DNA from: Sulfopaludibacter sp035551455
GTDB taxonomy: Bacteria > Acidobacteriota > Terriglobia > Bryobacterales > Bryobacteraceae
Assembly (NCBI GenBank): GCA_035551455.1
Contig: DASZMZ010000365.1
Coordinates: 1 to 64,000, forward strand
DNA length: 64,000 nt
Direction: 5' to 3'
Position numbers and translations under genes: made by a program. Below the pieces are notes generated by a model that was not told where the DNA came from, made no database searches, and saw only the letters and a list, made by a program, of their open reading frames with translations. This document shows positions 43,194 through 54,698 of this stretch, piece by piece (position 1 is the first letter of the stretch; every line of letters starts with the position of its first letter).

Positions 43194-43913
43194 ATGCCTC
43201 TCGAAGAGTACGCAGCCAAACGCAAGTTCGAGAACACGCCGGAACCGCCTCCCTCCCAACAACCCAGCAAGAGCGGGTCCAATTACTTCTGTGTGCAACG
43301 CCACGATGCCACCCGGCTGCATTACGATTTCCGCCTCGAAATCGATGGCGTCCTGAAAAGCTGGGCCGTGCCCAAGGGTCCCACGCTCGACCCTTCCCAG
43401 CGTCACCTGGCCGCGCACGTGGAAGATCATCCCCTGGATTACGGCAGCTTCGAGGGCAACATTCCCAAAGGCAACTACGGCGCGGGCAGCGTCATGCTCT
43501 GGGATCGCGGCACGTTCGAACTCATCGGCGATGCCAGCGGCGAAGAGCAGATGAAGCGCGGCGATTTGAAGTTCCGCCTCCACGGCGAGAAACTCAATGG
43601 CGATTTCGCCCTGGTCCTGATGAAGGGCCGCGGCAAAGGTAACGAGTGGCTGATCATCAAGAAGCGCGACGAGTTTGCGGTGGAAGGTTGGGACGTGGAA
43701 GCCCACGCCACCAGCGCTCTTTCCGGACGCACCCAGGAAGAGATCGCCAATAATCTTCCGGCCCACAAGGCCAAGAAGAAAACTGCCGGAGCATCCGACC
43801 GTGTCTGGGCCAGCAGCAAACCCGCCAAGGGTGCCGCCAAACCGGCCGCCGCCGAGCCCAAAGCCAAGACCGCTCCCGTCAAAAAAAAAAGAAGCTCGAC
43901 CTCGCAGGCCTGA
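43194..43913 (+). CDS. ligD: LigD 3'-phosphoesterase domain (first frame)
   Basis: A 239-residue ORF holding the phosphoesterase module of DNA ligase D, which trims 3' ends in NHEJ. The motifs RHDATRLHYDFRLEIDGVLKSWAVPKGPT and HVEDHPLDYGSFEGNIPKGNYG carry the metal ligands. After about residue 195 an Ala/Lys/Pro-rich linker follows, up to a run of ten A (43881-43890), after which this frame ends in RSSTSQA. In the -1 frame the sequence reads on, without a stop, into the ligase module (KKLDLAGLKGARQAP). It is either half of a split pair or the first part of a frameshifted fusion. Confidence 0.9.
   Translation: MPLEEYAAKRKFENTPEPPPSQQPSKSGSNYFCVQRHDATRLHYDFRLEIDGVLKSWAVPKGPTLDPSQRHLAAHVEDHPLDYGSFEGNIPKGNYGAGSVMLWDRGTFELIGDASGEEQMKRGDLKFRLHGEKLNGDFALVLMKGRGKGNEWLIIKKRDEFAVEGWDVEAHATSALSGRTQEEIANNLPAHKAKKKTAGASDRVWASSKPAKGAAKPAAAEPKAKTAPVKKKRSSTSQA
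43881..43890 (+). other. A10 slippery run joining the two ligD frames
   Basis: Ten consecutive A lie in the linker between the phosphoesterase and ligase modules. The first frame reads AAA AAA AAA AGA; a -1 slip reads AAG AAG CTC and enters the ligase frame, which is open from here to 45826. One added A during transcription would do the same. It could also be an ordinary indel or a sequencing error at a homopolymer. Confidence 0.6.
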
Positions 43914-43933
43914 AAGGCGCGCGGCAGGCGCCG

Positions 43934-45826
43934 ATGCCCACGGCCATTGAGCCGATGAGCGCGACTCTCTCCGACCGCGTGCCGCGCGGCGACGAGTGGC
44001 TCTTCGAAGTGAAGTGGGACGGTGTCCGCGCCATTGCTTTCGTCGAAGCCGAGGAGGTCCGCCTCCAATCCCGCAGCGGTCTGCGCTGCGAGCGCCAGTA
44101 TCCGGAACTCGCGGTGATCCACCACAACATCGCCGCCGATTCAGCCATCCTGGATGGCGAGATCGCAGTGCTCGACCCTAAAGGCGTTTCGCAATTCCAC
44201 CTGATCCAGCCGCGCATCGCCAATACCGACCCCAACAGCGTGGCCCACCTGGTCCGCTCCACACCCGTCGTCTACTTCGTCTTCGACATCCTCTACCTCG
44301 ATGGCTGGGATCTCCGCGGCGTCGACCTCGCCCAACGTCGCGAGTTGCTGGACGCGGTCGTCGCGCCCGGCGGTCCCCTGCGTATTTCCGAAGCCTTCCC
44401 CGGAGCGGGAGATGCGATGCTCGACGCTGCCCGTGAGGCCGGACTCGAAGGTTTGCTGGCGAAACTGGCTACCAGCAAGTACGAATCGCGCCGCAGCCGC
44501 GACTGGGTGAAAATCAAAATCAGCACCGAGCAGGAGTTCGTGATCGGCGGCTTCACAGAGCCGCAAGGCTCCCGCTCGCACTTCGGCGCGCTCGTGCTGG
44601 GCGTATGGGAAGACGGCAAACTGCGCTGGGTGGGCAACGTGGGCACCGGGTTTGACGAGCGCATGCTCAAAGCTCTCTTCGCCCGCTTACAGCCGCTCAT
44701 CACGTCCCAATGTCCGTTCAACGACCGTCCCAAACCAGATCGCGGCATGACGTGGGTGAAGCCCGAACTCGTCTGCCAGGTGAAGTTCGGAAACTGGACG
44801 CAGGACAGCCACCTGCGCGCACCCGTCTATCTGGGACTGCGGGAAGACAAGGCCGCCAACGAAGTAGTGAAGGAAGAGGCCGAGCCCGCTCCGCTCCTTG
44901 CAGCCACCGCGAAGGAGGCCACTCTGGAGATCGATGGCCGCAGCCTCAAATTCACCAATCTGCCCAAAGTCTTCTACCCCGACCAGGGCTTCACCAAGCG
45001 CGACGTCCTGAACTACTACGACGCCGTCTCGCCCTGGATCCTGCCGCATCTAAAAGACAGACCGCTCTCGCTCAAACGCTACCCCAACGGCATCAAAGAG
45101 GATTTCTTCTTTCAAAAGAACACGCACGAAGTGGTGGCCCCGTGGCTGCGCACCGAGTGGATCGATTCCGATCACAACGGCGCGCCCATCCGCTACGTCT
45201 TCGCCGATAATCGCGCCGCTCTCCTATACCTGGTGAACCTGGGCTGCATCGATCACAATCCCTGGATGAGCCGCTCGCCGCATCTGGACAATCCCGACTT
45301 CATCCTGATCGATCTAGATCCGCAGGAGTGCAGCTTCGACCTGATTGTGGACGCCGCCCTCATGGTCAAGCGGGTGCTCGATCAGATTGGCCTCACCGGC
45401 TATCCCAAGACCACCGGCGGCGATGGCATGCACGTTTACATCCCCGTCGAACGCGATCTCACGTTTGAAGAGACGCGCACCTTTGCTGAACTCATCGCGC
45501 GCCTCGTCACCCACCAGAAGCCCGACATGTTCACCACGCCGCGGTCGGTGGCCAAACGCCAAAAGAATCGCGTGTATTTCGACTACCTGCAGAATGGGAA
45601 ATCGAAGACCATCGCCGCGCCCTACGTCCTGCGAGCCTACGACGGAGCCCCCGTCGCTACGCCGCTCGAATGGCACGAAGTAAAACACGGAATCCGCCCG
45701 CAGCAATTCAACATTACCAACGCCATGGACCGCTTCCGCGAAAAAGGAGACCTCTTCGCCGGAGTCCTCACGAAACCGCAGCGCCTGGACGAGGCCCTCG
45801 GAGAACTGGCCAAGCTCTTCCGCTGA
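43934..45826 (+). CDS. ligD: LigD ATP-dependent ligase and polymerase domains
   Basis: A 630-residue ORF with the ligase and polymerase modules of LigD. Ligase motif I is KWDGVR with the nucleotidyl-accepting Lys; DGEIAVLD and KIKI follow, then the OB-fold ending near residue 300. The primase-like polymerase begins around KVFYPDQGFTKRDVLNYY and has FILIDLDP (metal Asp pair) and TTGGDGMHVYIP. Together with the preceding frame the order is phosphoesterase, ligase, polymerase, as in Pseudomonas. The ATG at 43934 lacks a good ribosome binding site, which favours expression by frameshift from the upstream frame, but independent starts cannot be excluded. Confidence 0.93.
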   Translation: MPTAIEPMSATLSDRVPRGDEWLFEVKWDGVRAIAFVEAEEVRLQSRSGLRCERQYPELAVIHHNIAADSAILDGEIAVLDPKGVSQFHLIQPRIANTDPNSVAHLVRSTPVVYFVFDILYLDGWDLRGVDLAQRRELLDAVVAPGGPLRISEAFPGAGDAMLDAAREAGLEGLLAKLATSKYESRRSRDWVKIKISTEQEFVIGGFTEPQGSRSHFGALVLGVWEDGKLRWVGNVGTGFDERMLKALFARLQPLITSQCPFNDRPKPDRGMTWVKPELVCQVKFGNWTQDSHLRAPVYLGLREDKAANEVVKEEAEPAPLLAATAKEATLEIDGRSLKFTNLPKVFYPDQGFTKRDVLNYYDAVSPWILPHLKDRPLSLKRYPNGIKEDFFFQKNTHEVVAPWLRTEWIDSDHNGAPIRYVFADNRAALLYLVNLGCIDHNPWMSRSPHLDNPDFILIDLDPQECSFDLIVDAALMVKRVLDQIGLTGYPKTTGGDGMHVYIPVERDLTFEETRTFAELIARLVTHQKPDMFTTPRSVAKRQKNRVYFDYLQNGKSKTIAAPYVLRAYDGAPVATPLEWHEVKHGIRPQQFNITNAMDRFREKGDLFAGVLTKPQRLDEALGELAKLFR

Positions 45827-45859
45827 CCGGGGTCGGTCGCTTTCCGCTGCGAACAGCCC

Positions 45860-46360
45860 CTACTCGTCCCCCACCAGGAAAATCACCACGCCGCTCCCGC
45901 GAAAGATAAGCGTCAGAACGGGCTTATGCGTCTCGTCGGAAATCCGCTTCTCCACCCGTCCATAAACAATCGCCCACCGGTCGTAATCCGACGTGCCAAA
46001 CCGGAACTTGCCGAGCGATGTCCGATGCTGCATCTCAGCTAGTTTGCGATGGAGTACCGCCCGATCGATCACATACTCCGCCGGCGCTTTCGGCGCGTCC
46101 GTTTCTTCCTCCAGCGGTAAGGTGGGTGCGCCGTCCACCGCCGGCAGGCACGACTGCTCCCCCAGCCAACGACCCGTGGAACGGTAGGAGTACCGGCCCA
46201 GCAGCGGCACATCTTTGCCCTCGAAGGCCGGAAGATCGTGCAGCACCTCGCAGACACTCACGGGAGCCACCAGTGGATCGGCGGCAAACGCACTGAACGC
46301 GGTCGCTGCGATACACGCTGCCCTTATCCAAAATCGGCAAGTACTTGTTACCTGAAGCAC
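45860..46360 (-). CDS. Secreted hypothetical protein
   Basis: A 166-residue protein with an N-terminal signal peptide (hydrophobic IRAACIAATAFSAFA, cleavage probably before DPLVAP). The mature part has a VCEVLHDLPAFEGKDVPLLGRYSYRSTGRWLGEQ segment, resembling small OB-like secreted proteins common in Acidobacteria, but I recognise no named family. The GTG at 46360 is the only start that keeps the signal peptide. It is divergent from the acyl-CoA synthetase gene with 29 bases between the starts. Function unknown. Confidence 0.75.
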   Translation of the reverse strand: MLQVTSTCRFWIRAACIAATAFSAFAADPLVAPVSVCEVLHDLPAFEGKDVPLLGRYSYRSTGRWLGEQSCLPAVDGAPTLPLEEETDAPKAPAEYVIDRAVLHRKLAEMQHRTSLGKFRFGTSDYDRWAIVYGRVEKRISDETHKPVLTLIFRGSGVVIFLVGDE

Positions 46361-46389
46361 GGTATGTACATAGCATAGACTGGAATTGC

Positions 46390-48216
46390 ATGATCTGGGA
46401 GCCGTCCCCCGCTTTCATTGAAAACACCAACGTCTGGCGCTTCATGCAGCGCTTGGGCTTCGACGATCGCGAGCAGTTTCTGCGCTTCTCCCGCGAGAAT
46501 CCCGAACGCTTCTGGGACGAACTCATGCGCGAAATGCGCGTTGCCTGGTTCCAGCCCTACACCCAGGTTCTGGATCTGCGCAGCGGCCCCGAGTGGGCCC
46601 AATGGTTCACCGGCGGACGACTCAATATCGCTCACAATTGCCTGGACCGCTGGGCCGAGTCCGACCCGTCGCGCATCGCCTGCCTCTGGGAAGGCGAAAA
46701 CGGCGAGACGCGCAGCCTCACCTTCGGCGCCCTCCGCCGGGATGCCGACCGCGTGGCCCACGGCCTGGTGCATCTCGGCCTGACGCCCGGCGACCGTGTG
46801 GCGCTGTGCATGCCCATGGTCCCGGAAATCCTGGCCATCCTTTACGGCTGCTTCAAAGCGGGCCTCATTGTGGTGCCGATCTTCGCGGGCTTCGGCGCCG
46901 GCGCCATTGCCTCACGCCTGAAGGACTCCGGCGCCCGCGTGGTCTTCACCGCTCCCCACCTCACCCGCCGCGGCAAACTCCTGCCCCTGGCCGCGAAAAT
47001 CGCCGCCGTGGACCACCTGATCGTCCTTCCCGAGAGCGGTGGATTTTTCCCCGACGAGGACGACGCGCCGTTTCCATCCCTCTCTCTGGACTCCGAAGCG
47101 CGCGCCCTGATTCTCTACACTTCGGGCACCACCGGCAAGCCGAAAGGCACCGTCCACACGCATGCCGGCTGCCTGGCGCAAATGGGCAAGGAGATCTGGC
47201 TGGGCTTCGACCATCGCGATGACGACCGTTTCTTCTGGCTCTCCGACATCGGCTGGATGATGGGCCCGTGGACCATTCTGGGCAACCACCTCTTCGGCGG
47301 CACGATTTTTATGTATGACGGCGCCCCCGATTTTCCCGGGCCTACGCGCCTGTGGGACATGATCGAGCGCCATCGCATCACCACCTTCGGCGTGTCGCCC
47401 ACCGCGATCCGCGTGCTGGCAAAAAGCGCCGGCGAATTGCCGCCCATGGAGACGCTGCGTCTGCTCGGCTCCACGGGCGAGCCTTGGGACGAGGCGTCCT
47501 GGCTGTGGTTCTTCGAACGCGTCGGCCGCCGCCGCTGTCCCATCATCAACATTTCCGGCGGCACGGAAATTGTCGGCTGCTTCCTGTTCCCTCTGCCCAT
47601 TCAGCCGTTGAAGCCTTGCAGCCTCGGCGGTCCCGCTCCCGGCATGGCCACGGAAGTGGTGGACGAATCGGGAACCCCCGTGCGCGGACGAACGGGCTAT
47701 CTGGTCTGCACGCGGCCCGCGCCCTCCATGACGCGCGGAATCTGGAACGACCCCGAACGCTACCTGGAAACTTACTGGTCGCGCTTTCCCGGCATGTGGT
47801 ACCACGGCGATTGGGCCAGTGTGGATGCCGATGGCCATTGGTTCCTGCACGGCCGCGCCGATGAGTCCATGAACGTCGCCGGCCGCAAAGTGGGACCGGC
47901 CGAAGTCGAAGAGGCCATGCTGCAGCACGCCGCCGTTGCCGAAGCGGCCGTGATCGGCGTCCCCGACGAGTTGAAGGGAGAAGCCATCGTGGGCTATGCG
48001 GTTTGCAAGCCCGGCATTACGGCCGACCCCGCCGCGATCTGCGCCACCGTGGTGGACGTGCTCGGTCCCACCTTCCGCCCGCGCGAAGTGAGGATTGTCG
48101 CGGAACTGCCGAAAACACAAAGCGGCAAAATAGTCCGCCGCCTCCTGCGCCAGCGCTATTTGGGCGAGGACTTAGGCGACCTCTCCACGGTGGCCAATCC
48201 CTCCGCCCTCCGGTAA
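46390..48216 (+). CDS. Acetyl-CoA-synthetase-like AMP-forming acyl-CoA ligase
   Basis: A 608-residue adenylate-forming enzyme activating a short carboxylic acid to its CoA thioester. The P-loop-like motif is YTSGTTGKPKGTVHTHAG, the aromatic gate region DIGWMMGPW, the adenylate motif GDWASVDADGHWFLHGRADE and the catalytic Lys motif KTQSGKIVRR. An ACS-type N-terminal extension (WEPSPAFIENTNVWRFM) is present. The ATG at 46390 gives the family-like start. Acetate or propionate is likely; an isolated gene offers no context to choose. Confidence 0.9.
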   Translation: MIWEPSPAFIENTNVWRFMQRLGFDDREQFLRFSRENPERFWDELMREMRVAWFQPYTQVLDLRSGPEWAQWFTGGRLNIAHNCLDRWAESDPSRIACLWEGENGETRSLTFGALRRDADRVAHGLVHLGLTPGDRVALCMPMVPEILAILYGCFKAGLIVVPIFAGFGAGAIASRLKDSGARVVFTAPHLTRRGKLLPLAAKIAAVDHLIVLPESGGFFPDEDDAPFPSLSLDSEARALILYTSGTTGKPKGTVHTHAGCLAQMGKEIWLGFDHRDDDRFFWLSDIGWMMGPWTILGNHLFGGTIFMYDGAPDFPGPTRLWDMIERHRITTFGVSPTAIRVLAKSAGELPPMETLRLLGSTGEPWDEASWLWFFERVGRRRCPIINISGGTEIVGCFLFPLPIQPLKPCSLGGPAPGMATEVVDESGTPVRGRTGYLVCTRPAPSMTRGIWNDPERYLETYWSRFPGMWYHGDWASVDADGHWFLHGRADESMNVAGRKVGPAEVEEAMLQHAAVAEAAVIGVPDELKGEAIVGYAVCKPGITADPAAICATVVDVLGPTFRPREVRIVAELPKTQSGKIVRRLLRQRYLGEDLGDLSTVANPSALR

Positions 48217-48311
48217 GGGCGACCGCGCTACAAAGCCGTGCGAATCCTCATAGAGCGTACCCCGTGCTTCGTACGTTCCATACCCTATTGCATCCCCGCG
48301 CGCGAAGCCCG

Positions 48312-48343
48312 GAGTGTAAGCTGCAAATTAGGGCCTTACACTC
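48312..48343. promoter_or_regulatory. Inverted repeat upstream of glgX
   Basis: GAGTGTAAG (48312-48320) and CTTACACTC (48335-48343) form an exact 9-base inverted repeat separated by 14 bases, 24 bases before the glgX start. It could be an operator for a sugar-responsive repressor or an RNA hairpin in the leader. No flanking regulator gene is present. Confidence 0.45.
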
Positions 48344-48366
48344 GCATCTTTTGGTGACTCAACACA

Positions 48367-50523
48367 ATGCCTCGAAGCATATTGCCTGGTAAACCGTTTC
48401 CGCAGGGCGCAACATGGGACGGAACAGGGGTCAATTTTTCGCTCTATTCCGAACACGCCACTGCGGTCGAACTCTGCCTGTTCGATGCGCCGGATTCCCC
48501 CACTTCCGAATGCATTTCCATCCGTGAATCCACCGGCTATGTCTGGCATTGCTACCTTCCCGGCGTCAAACTGGGCCAACTCTACGGCTATCGCGTCCAC
48601 GGTCCCTACGAGCCTGACCGTGGCGATCGCTTCAATCCCGCGAAATTGCTGGTGGATCCCTACGCTCGCGCCCTCGCCGGCAAATTGAATTGGGACGCTC
48701 CGGTTTTCGGCTACAAACTCGGCGACCCGGCGGAGGACCTCTCGCAAGACACCGGCGACGATGCCTGGGCCATCCCCAAATGCGTCGTCACCACCTCGCA
48801 CTTCGATTGGGAAAACGATCGGCCGCCCCTTACGCTCCTCCACGATTCCATCCTCTACGAGTTGCACGTCAAAGGCTTCACCGCCCAGCATCCCGAGATC
48901 CCCGAGGAACTCCGCGGCACCTACGCCGGGCTGGCCCATCCGGTCGCCATCGAGTACCTCAAGAAGCTCGGCATCACCGCCGTGGAACTGATGCCCGTCC
49001 ACGAGTTCGTGGACGACAAGATCCTCCTCGATCGCGGACTCCGCAACTACTGGGGCTATAACTCCATCAACTTCTTCGCCCCCGACGCTCGCTATAGCGC
49101 GTCCGGCGATCAGGGCGAGCAGATCGGCGAGTTCAAGGCCATGGTGAAAGCCCTGCACCGCGCCGGTATCGAAGTGATTCTCGATGTGGTCTACAATCAC
49201 ACCGCCGAAGGCAATCAGATGGGCCCCACGCTCAGCTTTCGCGGCATCGATAACGCCACCTACTACCGGCTCTTGCCCGACAAGCCGCGCTACTACATGG
49301 ACTACACGGGCACCGGCAACACCCTGAATGTCCGCCACCCTCAAGTGCTCAAGCTCATCATGGACAGCCTGCGGTATTGGGTCCAGGACATGCATGTGGA
49401 CGGCTTCCGCTTCGATTTGGCCTCCACCCTGGCGCGCGAACTGCACGAAGTGGACCGCCTCTCCGCCTTCTTCGACATCATCAACCAGGACCCGGTGATC
49501 TCCCAGGTCAAACTCATCGCCGAGCCTTGGGACGTGGGCGAAGGCGGCTATCAGGTGGGCAAATTTCCTCCGTTGTGGGCCGAATGGAATGGCCGCTATC
49601 GCGACGTAGTGCGCCGCTACTGGAAAGGTGACGACGGACAGTTGGCCGAACTCGGCTATCGACTCACCGGCTCCAGCGATCTCTACCAGCGCGACGGCCG
49701 CCACCCCACCGCCAGCATCAACTTCGTGACCGCCCACGACGGCTTCACCCTGAACGACCTGGTGACTTACGATAGCAAGCACAACGAAGCCAACGGCGAA
49801 GACAACCGCGACGGCGCCAACGACAATCACTCGTGTAACTACGGCACCGAAGGACCCTCGAAAGACACGGAACTGCAAGAGACCCGTGAACGCCAGAAGC
49901 GCAATTTCCTACTCACGCTGCTGCTCTCTCAAGGCGTGCCCATGCTCTGCGGCGGCGACGAAATCGGCCGCTCCCAGAAGGGCAACAACAACGCGTACGC
50001 CCAGGACAATCAAATCAGTTGGTATTGCTGGGACCTCGACGATCGCGCCAAGACCCTGCTCGAATTCACCCGCCGCCTGGTCGAAATCCGCCGCCAGCAT
50101 CCCAATCTGCATCGCCGCAAGTTCTTTCAGGACCGCGCCATCGACCCCGGCTCCAAGCTCCAGCGCGAGGTCGACGGCCGCTCCGAACAGGACGTCACCT
50201 GGCTCCGTCCCGACGGCAATGAGATGACGCCCGAAGAGTGGAATCAGGGCTGGGTCCGCTGTATTGGTCTGGAACTCAATGGCCGCACGCTCGATGACGT
50301 TAACGGAGTCGGCGAACCCATCTCTGACGAGACCTACTTGATCCTGCTCAATCCGCATCACGAACCCATCAAATTCTATATGCCCCGAAAGTCAGGTATA
50401 GCCTGGGAAATTGTCCTGGATTCCGCGCATCCCTCCATGGACGCCAAACCCGTCATCGCCTCCGGCGAGCCCTACGAGTTGATTGCGCGTAGCACCGCGC
50501 TGCTCCGCGAGTTGACAGACTGA
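48367..50523 (+). CDS. glgX: Glycogen debranching enzyme GlgX
   Basis: A 718-residue GH13 isoamylase-type enzyme that cleaves alpha-1,6 branches of limit dextrins. An N-terminal CBM48 domain (FSLYSEHATAVELCLFD, VHGPYEP) precedes the barrel with DVVYNHTAEGN, the nucleophile Asp in DGFRFDLAST, the acid Glu in LIAEPWD and the third Asp in TAHDGFTLNDLV. Length fits GlgX (about 660-720). Its TGA overlaps the ATG of treZ at 50523, so both are translated together. With treZ and the GDE gene it forms a storage-polysaccharide breakdown operon. Confidence 0.95.
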   Translation: MPRSILPGKPFPQGATWDGTGVNFSLYSEHATAVELCLFDAPDSPTSECISIRESTGYVWHCYLPGVKLGQLYGYRVHGPYEPDRGDRFNPAKLLVDPYARALAGKLNWDAPVFGYKLGDPAEDLSQDTGDDAWAIPKCVVTTSHFDWENDRPPLTLLHDSILYELHVKGFTAQHPEIPEELRGTYAGLAHPVAIEYLKKLGITAVELMPVHEFVDDKILLDRGLRNYWGYNSINFFAPDARYSASGDQGEQIGEFKAMVKALHRAGIEVILDVVYNHTAEGNQMGPTLSFRGIDNATYYRLLPDKPRYYMDYTGTGNTLNVRHPQVLKLIMDSLRYWVQDMHVDGFRFDLASTLARELHEVDRLSAFFDIINQDPVISQVKLIAEPWDVGEGGYQVGKFPPLWAEWNGRYRDVVRRYWKGDDGQLAELGYRLTGSSDLYQRDGRHPTASINFVTAHDGFTLNDLVTYDSKHNEANGEDNRDGANDNHSCNYGTEGPSKDTELQETRERQKRNFLLTLLLSQGVPMLCGGDEIGRSQKGNNNAYAQDNQISWYCWDLDDRAKTLLEFTRRLVEIRRQHPNLHRRKFFQDRAIDPGSKLQREVDGRSEQDVTWLRPDGNEMTPEEWNQGWVRCIGLELNGRTLDDVNGVGEPISDETYLILLNPHHEPIKFYMPRKSGIAWEIVLDSAHPSMDAKPVIASGEPYELIARSTALLRELTD

Positions 50524-52390
50524 TGGCCGCGGCCGCGCGCAGATTTCCCATTGGAGCCGAAGTCCTTCCCGAGGGCGGTGTCAGCTTTCGCCTGTGGGCC
50601 CCGCGCCCTCGCCGAGTCGAGGTGGTGCTCGAAGCCGGCGGCGCCACCGAAATGAAGGCCGAAGGCAACGGTTATTTCTCAGTCCTGGTTCCCGAGGCGG
50701 GCCACGGTGCGCGCTACCGTTTTCGCCTGGATGGCGGCGATGCTTTCCCGGACCCTGCCTCGCGTTTCCAGCCCGAAGGTCCGCACGGCCCTTCGCAGGT
50801 GATCGACCCCAGCCGCTTTTCATGGACCGATTCCGCCTGGACCGGCGCCTCCCTCCGCGGCCAGGTGATCTATGAGCTACACCCCGGCACCTTCACTCCC
50901 GAGGGCACCTGGCAGGCCGCCCGCGAACAGCTTGCGGAACTGGCCACGCTCGGAATCACCACCATCGAACTCATGCCGGTTGCCGATTTCCCCGGCCGCT
51001 TCGGCTGGGGTTACGATGGCGTCGGCTGGTTCGCTCCCGTCAAACTCTACGGCGAGCCGGACGAGCTTCGCCAGTTCGTCAACGATGCCCACAATGCCGG
51101 AATCGCCGTCGTTCTGGACGTCGTGTATAACCACTTCGGCCCCGACGGCAACTACATCAAGCAGTTCTCCGAGAGCTACTTCACCGACAAGTACGTCAAC
51201 GAGTGGGGCGAAGCGCTCAACTTCGACGGGCCCGATGCCGCGCCCGTCCGTGAGTTTGTCTGCACCAATGCCGCCTATTGGGCCTCCGAATTTCACATGG
51301 ATGGACTGCGGCTGGACGCCACCCAGCAGATCTTCGACGAGTCCAAAGAGAACATCATGACCGCGCTGGCCCGCAGTTTTCGCGCGGCTGCCCGCGGCCG
51401 CAAATCCTTCATCGTGGCCGAAAACGAAAGCCAGCACTGCCGCCTGGTCCGTCCCGTGGAGCAGCACGGCTATGGGCTCGATGGTCTCTGGAACGACGAC
51501 TTCCATCACACCGTCCGGGTGGCCGCCACCGGCCACAATGAGGCCTACTATACGGACTATCACGGCTGTCCGCAGGAGCTGATTTCCGCCGTCAAGTACG
51601 GCTACATCTACCAGGGTCAGCGCTACCAGTGGCAATCCAAACGGCGCGGCTCCCCCGCTTGGGGTCTGGAACCCTGGCAGTTCGTCAACTACATTCAAAA
51701 TCACGACCAGATCGCCAACTCAGGACGCGGCGACCGTCTCAACTGCCTCACCACGCCCGGCCGCTATCGGGCCTTGTCGGCCCTGCTGCTGCTGGCGCCG
51801 GGCACGCCCATGCTGTTTCAGGGCCAGGAATTCGCCGCGTCCAGCCCCTTCCTCTATTTCGCCGACCATCAGGGCGACCTCGGTAAATTAGTTCGCGAAG
51901 GCCGCGTCCAGTTCCTCGCGCAGTTCCCCAGCCTGGCCCAATCGGAGATGCGCGCCCATCACCCCGACCCCGGCGACCTCGCCACCTTTGAGCGTTGCAA
52001 GCTCGATCTCAGCGAGCGCGTCACTCACGCCTGCATCTATCAAATGTATAAGGACCTCCTCCGCCTGCGCCGCACCGATCCCGTCTTCCGCTCGCAATTG
52101 GCCCGCGGCGTGGACGGCGCCGTAATCGGCGGCGAGGCGCTGGTGCTGCGCTTCTTCGCGCCCGATGCCGGCGATCGCCTGCTGCTGGTGAATCTGGGCC
52201 GCGACCTGATCCTGGAGATCGCCCCCGAACCCCTCCTGGCGCCGCCCGAAGGCAGACTCTGGGCCACCTGCTGGTCCAGTGAGGACCCGGCTTACGGCGG
52301 CGCCGGCACCGCCCCCTTCAGTCTCGGTACACCTTGGAGAATTCCCGGACATGCCGCCGTGGTGCTGGCTCCGGGAGCGGAGAATGGCCC

Positions 52391-52403
<13 letters not shown>
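50523..52403 (+). CDS. treZ: Malto-oligosyltrehalose trehalohydrolase
   Basis: A 626-residue GH13 enzyme releasing trehalose from maltooligosyl trehalose. The N-terminal beta domain (VSFRLWAPRPRRVEVVLE) leads into the barrel with DVVYNHFGPDGNY, the nucleophile Asp in GLRLDATQQIFDES, the acid Glu in FIVAENESQ and Asp in YIQNHDQIANSGRGDRL, which is typical of TreZ. The partner TreY that makes its substrate is not in the window. Start and stop overlap both neighbours, by one base with glgX and by 13 bases with the GDE gene. Confidence 0.94.
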
Positions 52404-54427
<2,024 letters not shown>

Positions 54428-54698
54428 CCAAAGTAGGGCGCCTTTGACCGAGTTGCCTGTTGGGGATGGGCCTGTCTCCGCGTCTTCCTCCGCGCCTTCC
54501 CCCGCGCCTCCCGCGGTGAAAACGCTTTTCTCCGTGCTTCCCCCGTGTTTTCCGTACTCCGTCTCAAACTGCGCCGTAGGATAGACGATCGCCTTGCGTC
54601 GTCCGTCTGCCTCTTCTCCCTCCGCGTCTTCCTCCGCGCCTCCGCCCTCCGCGGTGAGGCTGCTGCGCCGGAGGGCGCAATGCCGCACTGCCAAGGGC
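54428..54698. repeat. Gene-free gap with a CCTCCGCG-type repeat twice
   Basis: No gene is seen in these 271 bases. Two related C/T-rich blocks, 54475-54519 and 54616-54659, share TCCGCGTCTTCCTCCGCGCC and end in CCGCGGTGA. On the minus strand they read TCACCGCGG and GGCGCGGAGGAAGACGCGGA. I recall such sequences as dispersed intergenic filler in Acidobacteria and Planctomycetes; I see no promoter or terminator function. Confidence 0.6.

Noticed and set aside
43107..43766. Upstream N-terminal extension of ku
   Set aside because: The in-frame extension is antisense to ligD and not Ku-like; the ATG at 43106 has a good ribosome binding site and the canonical start.
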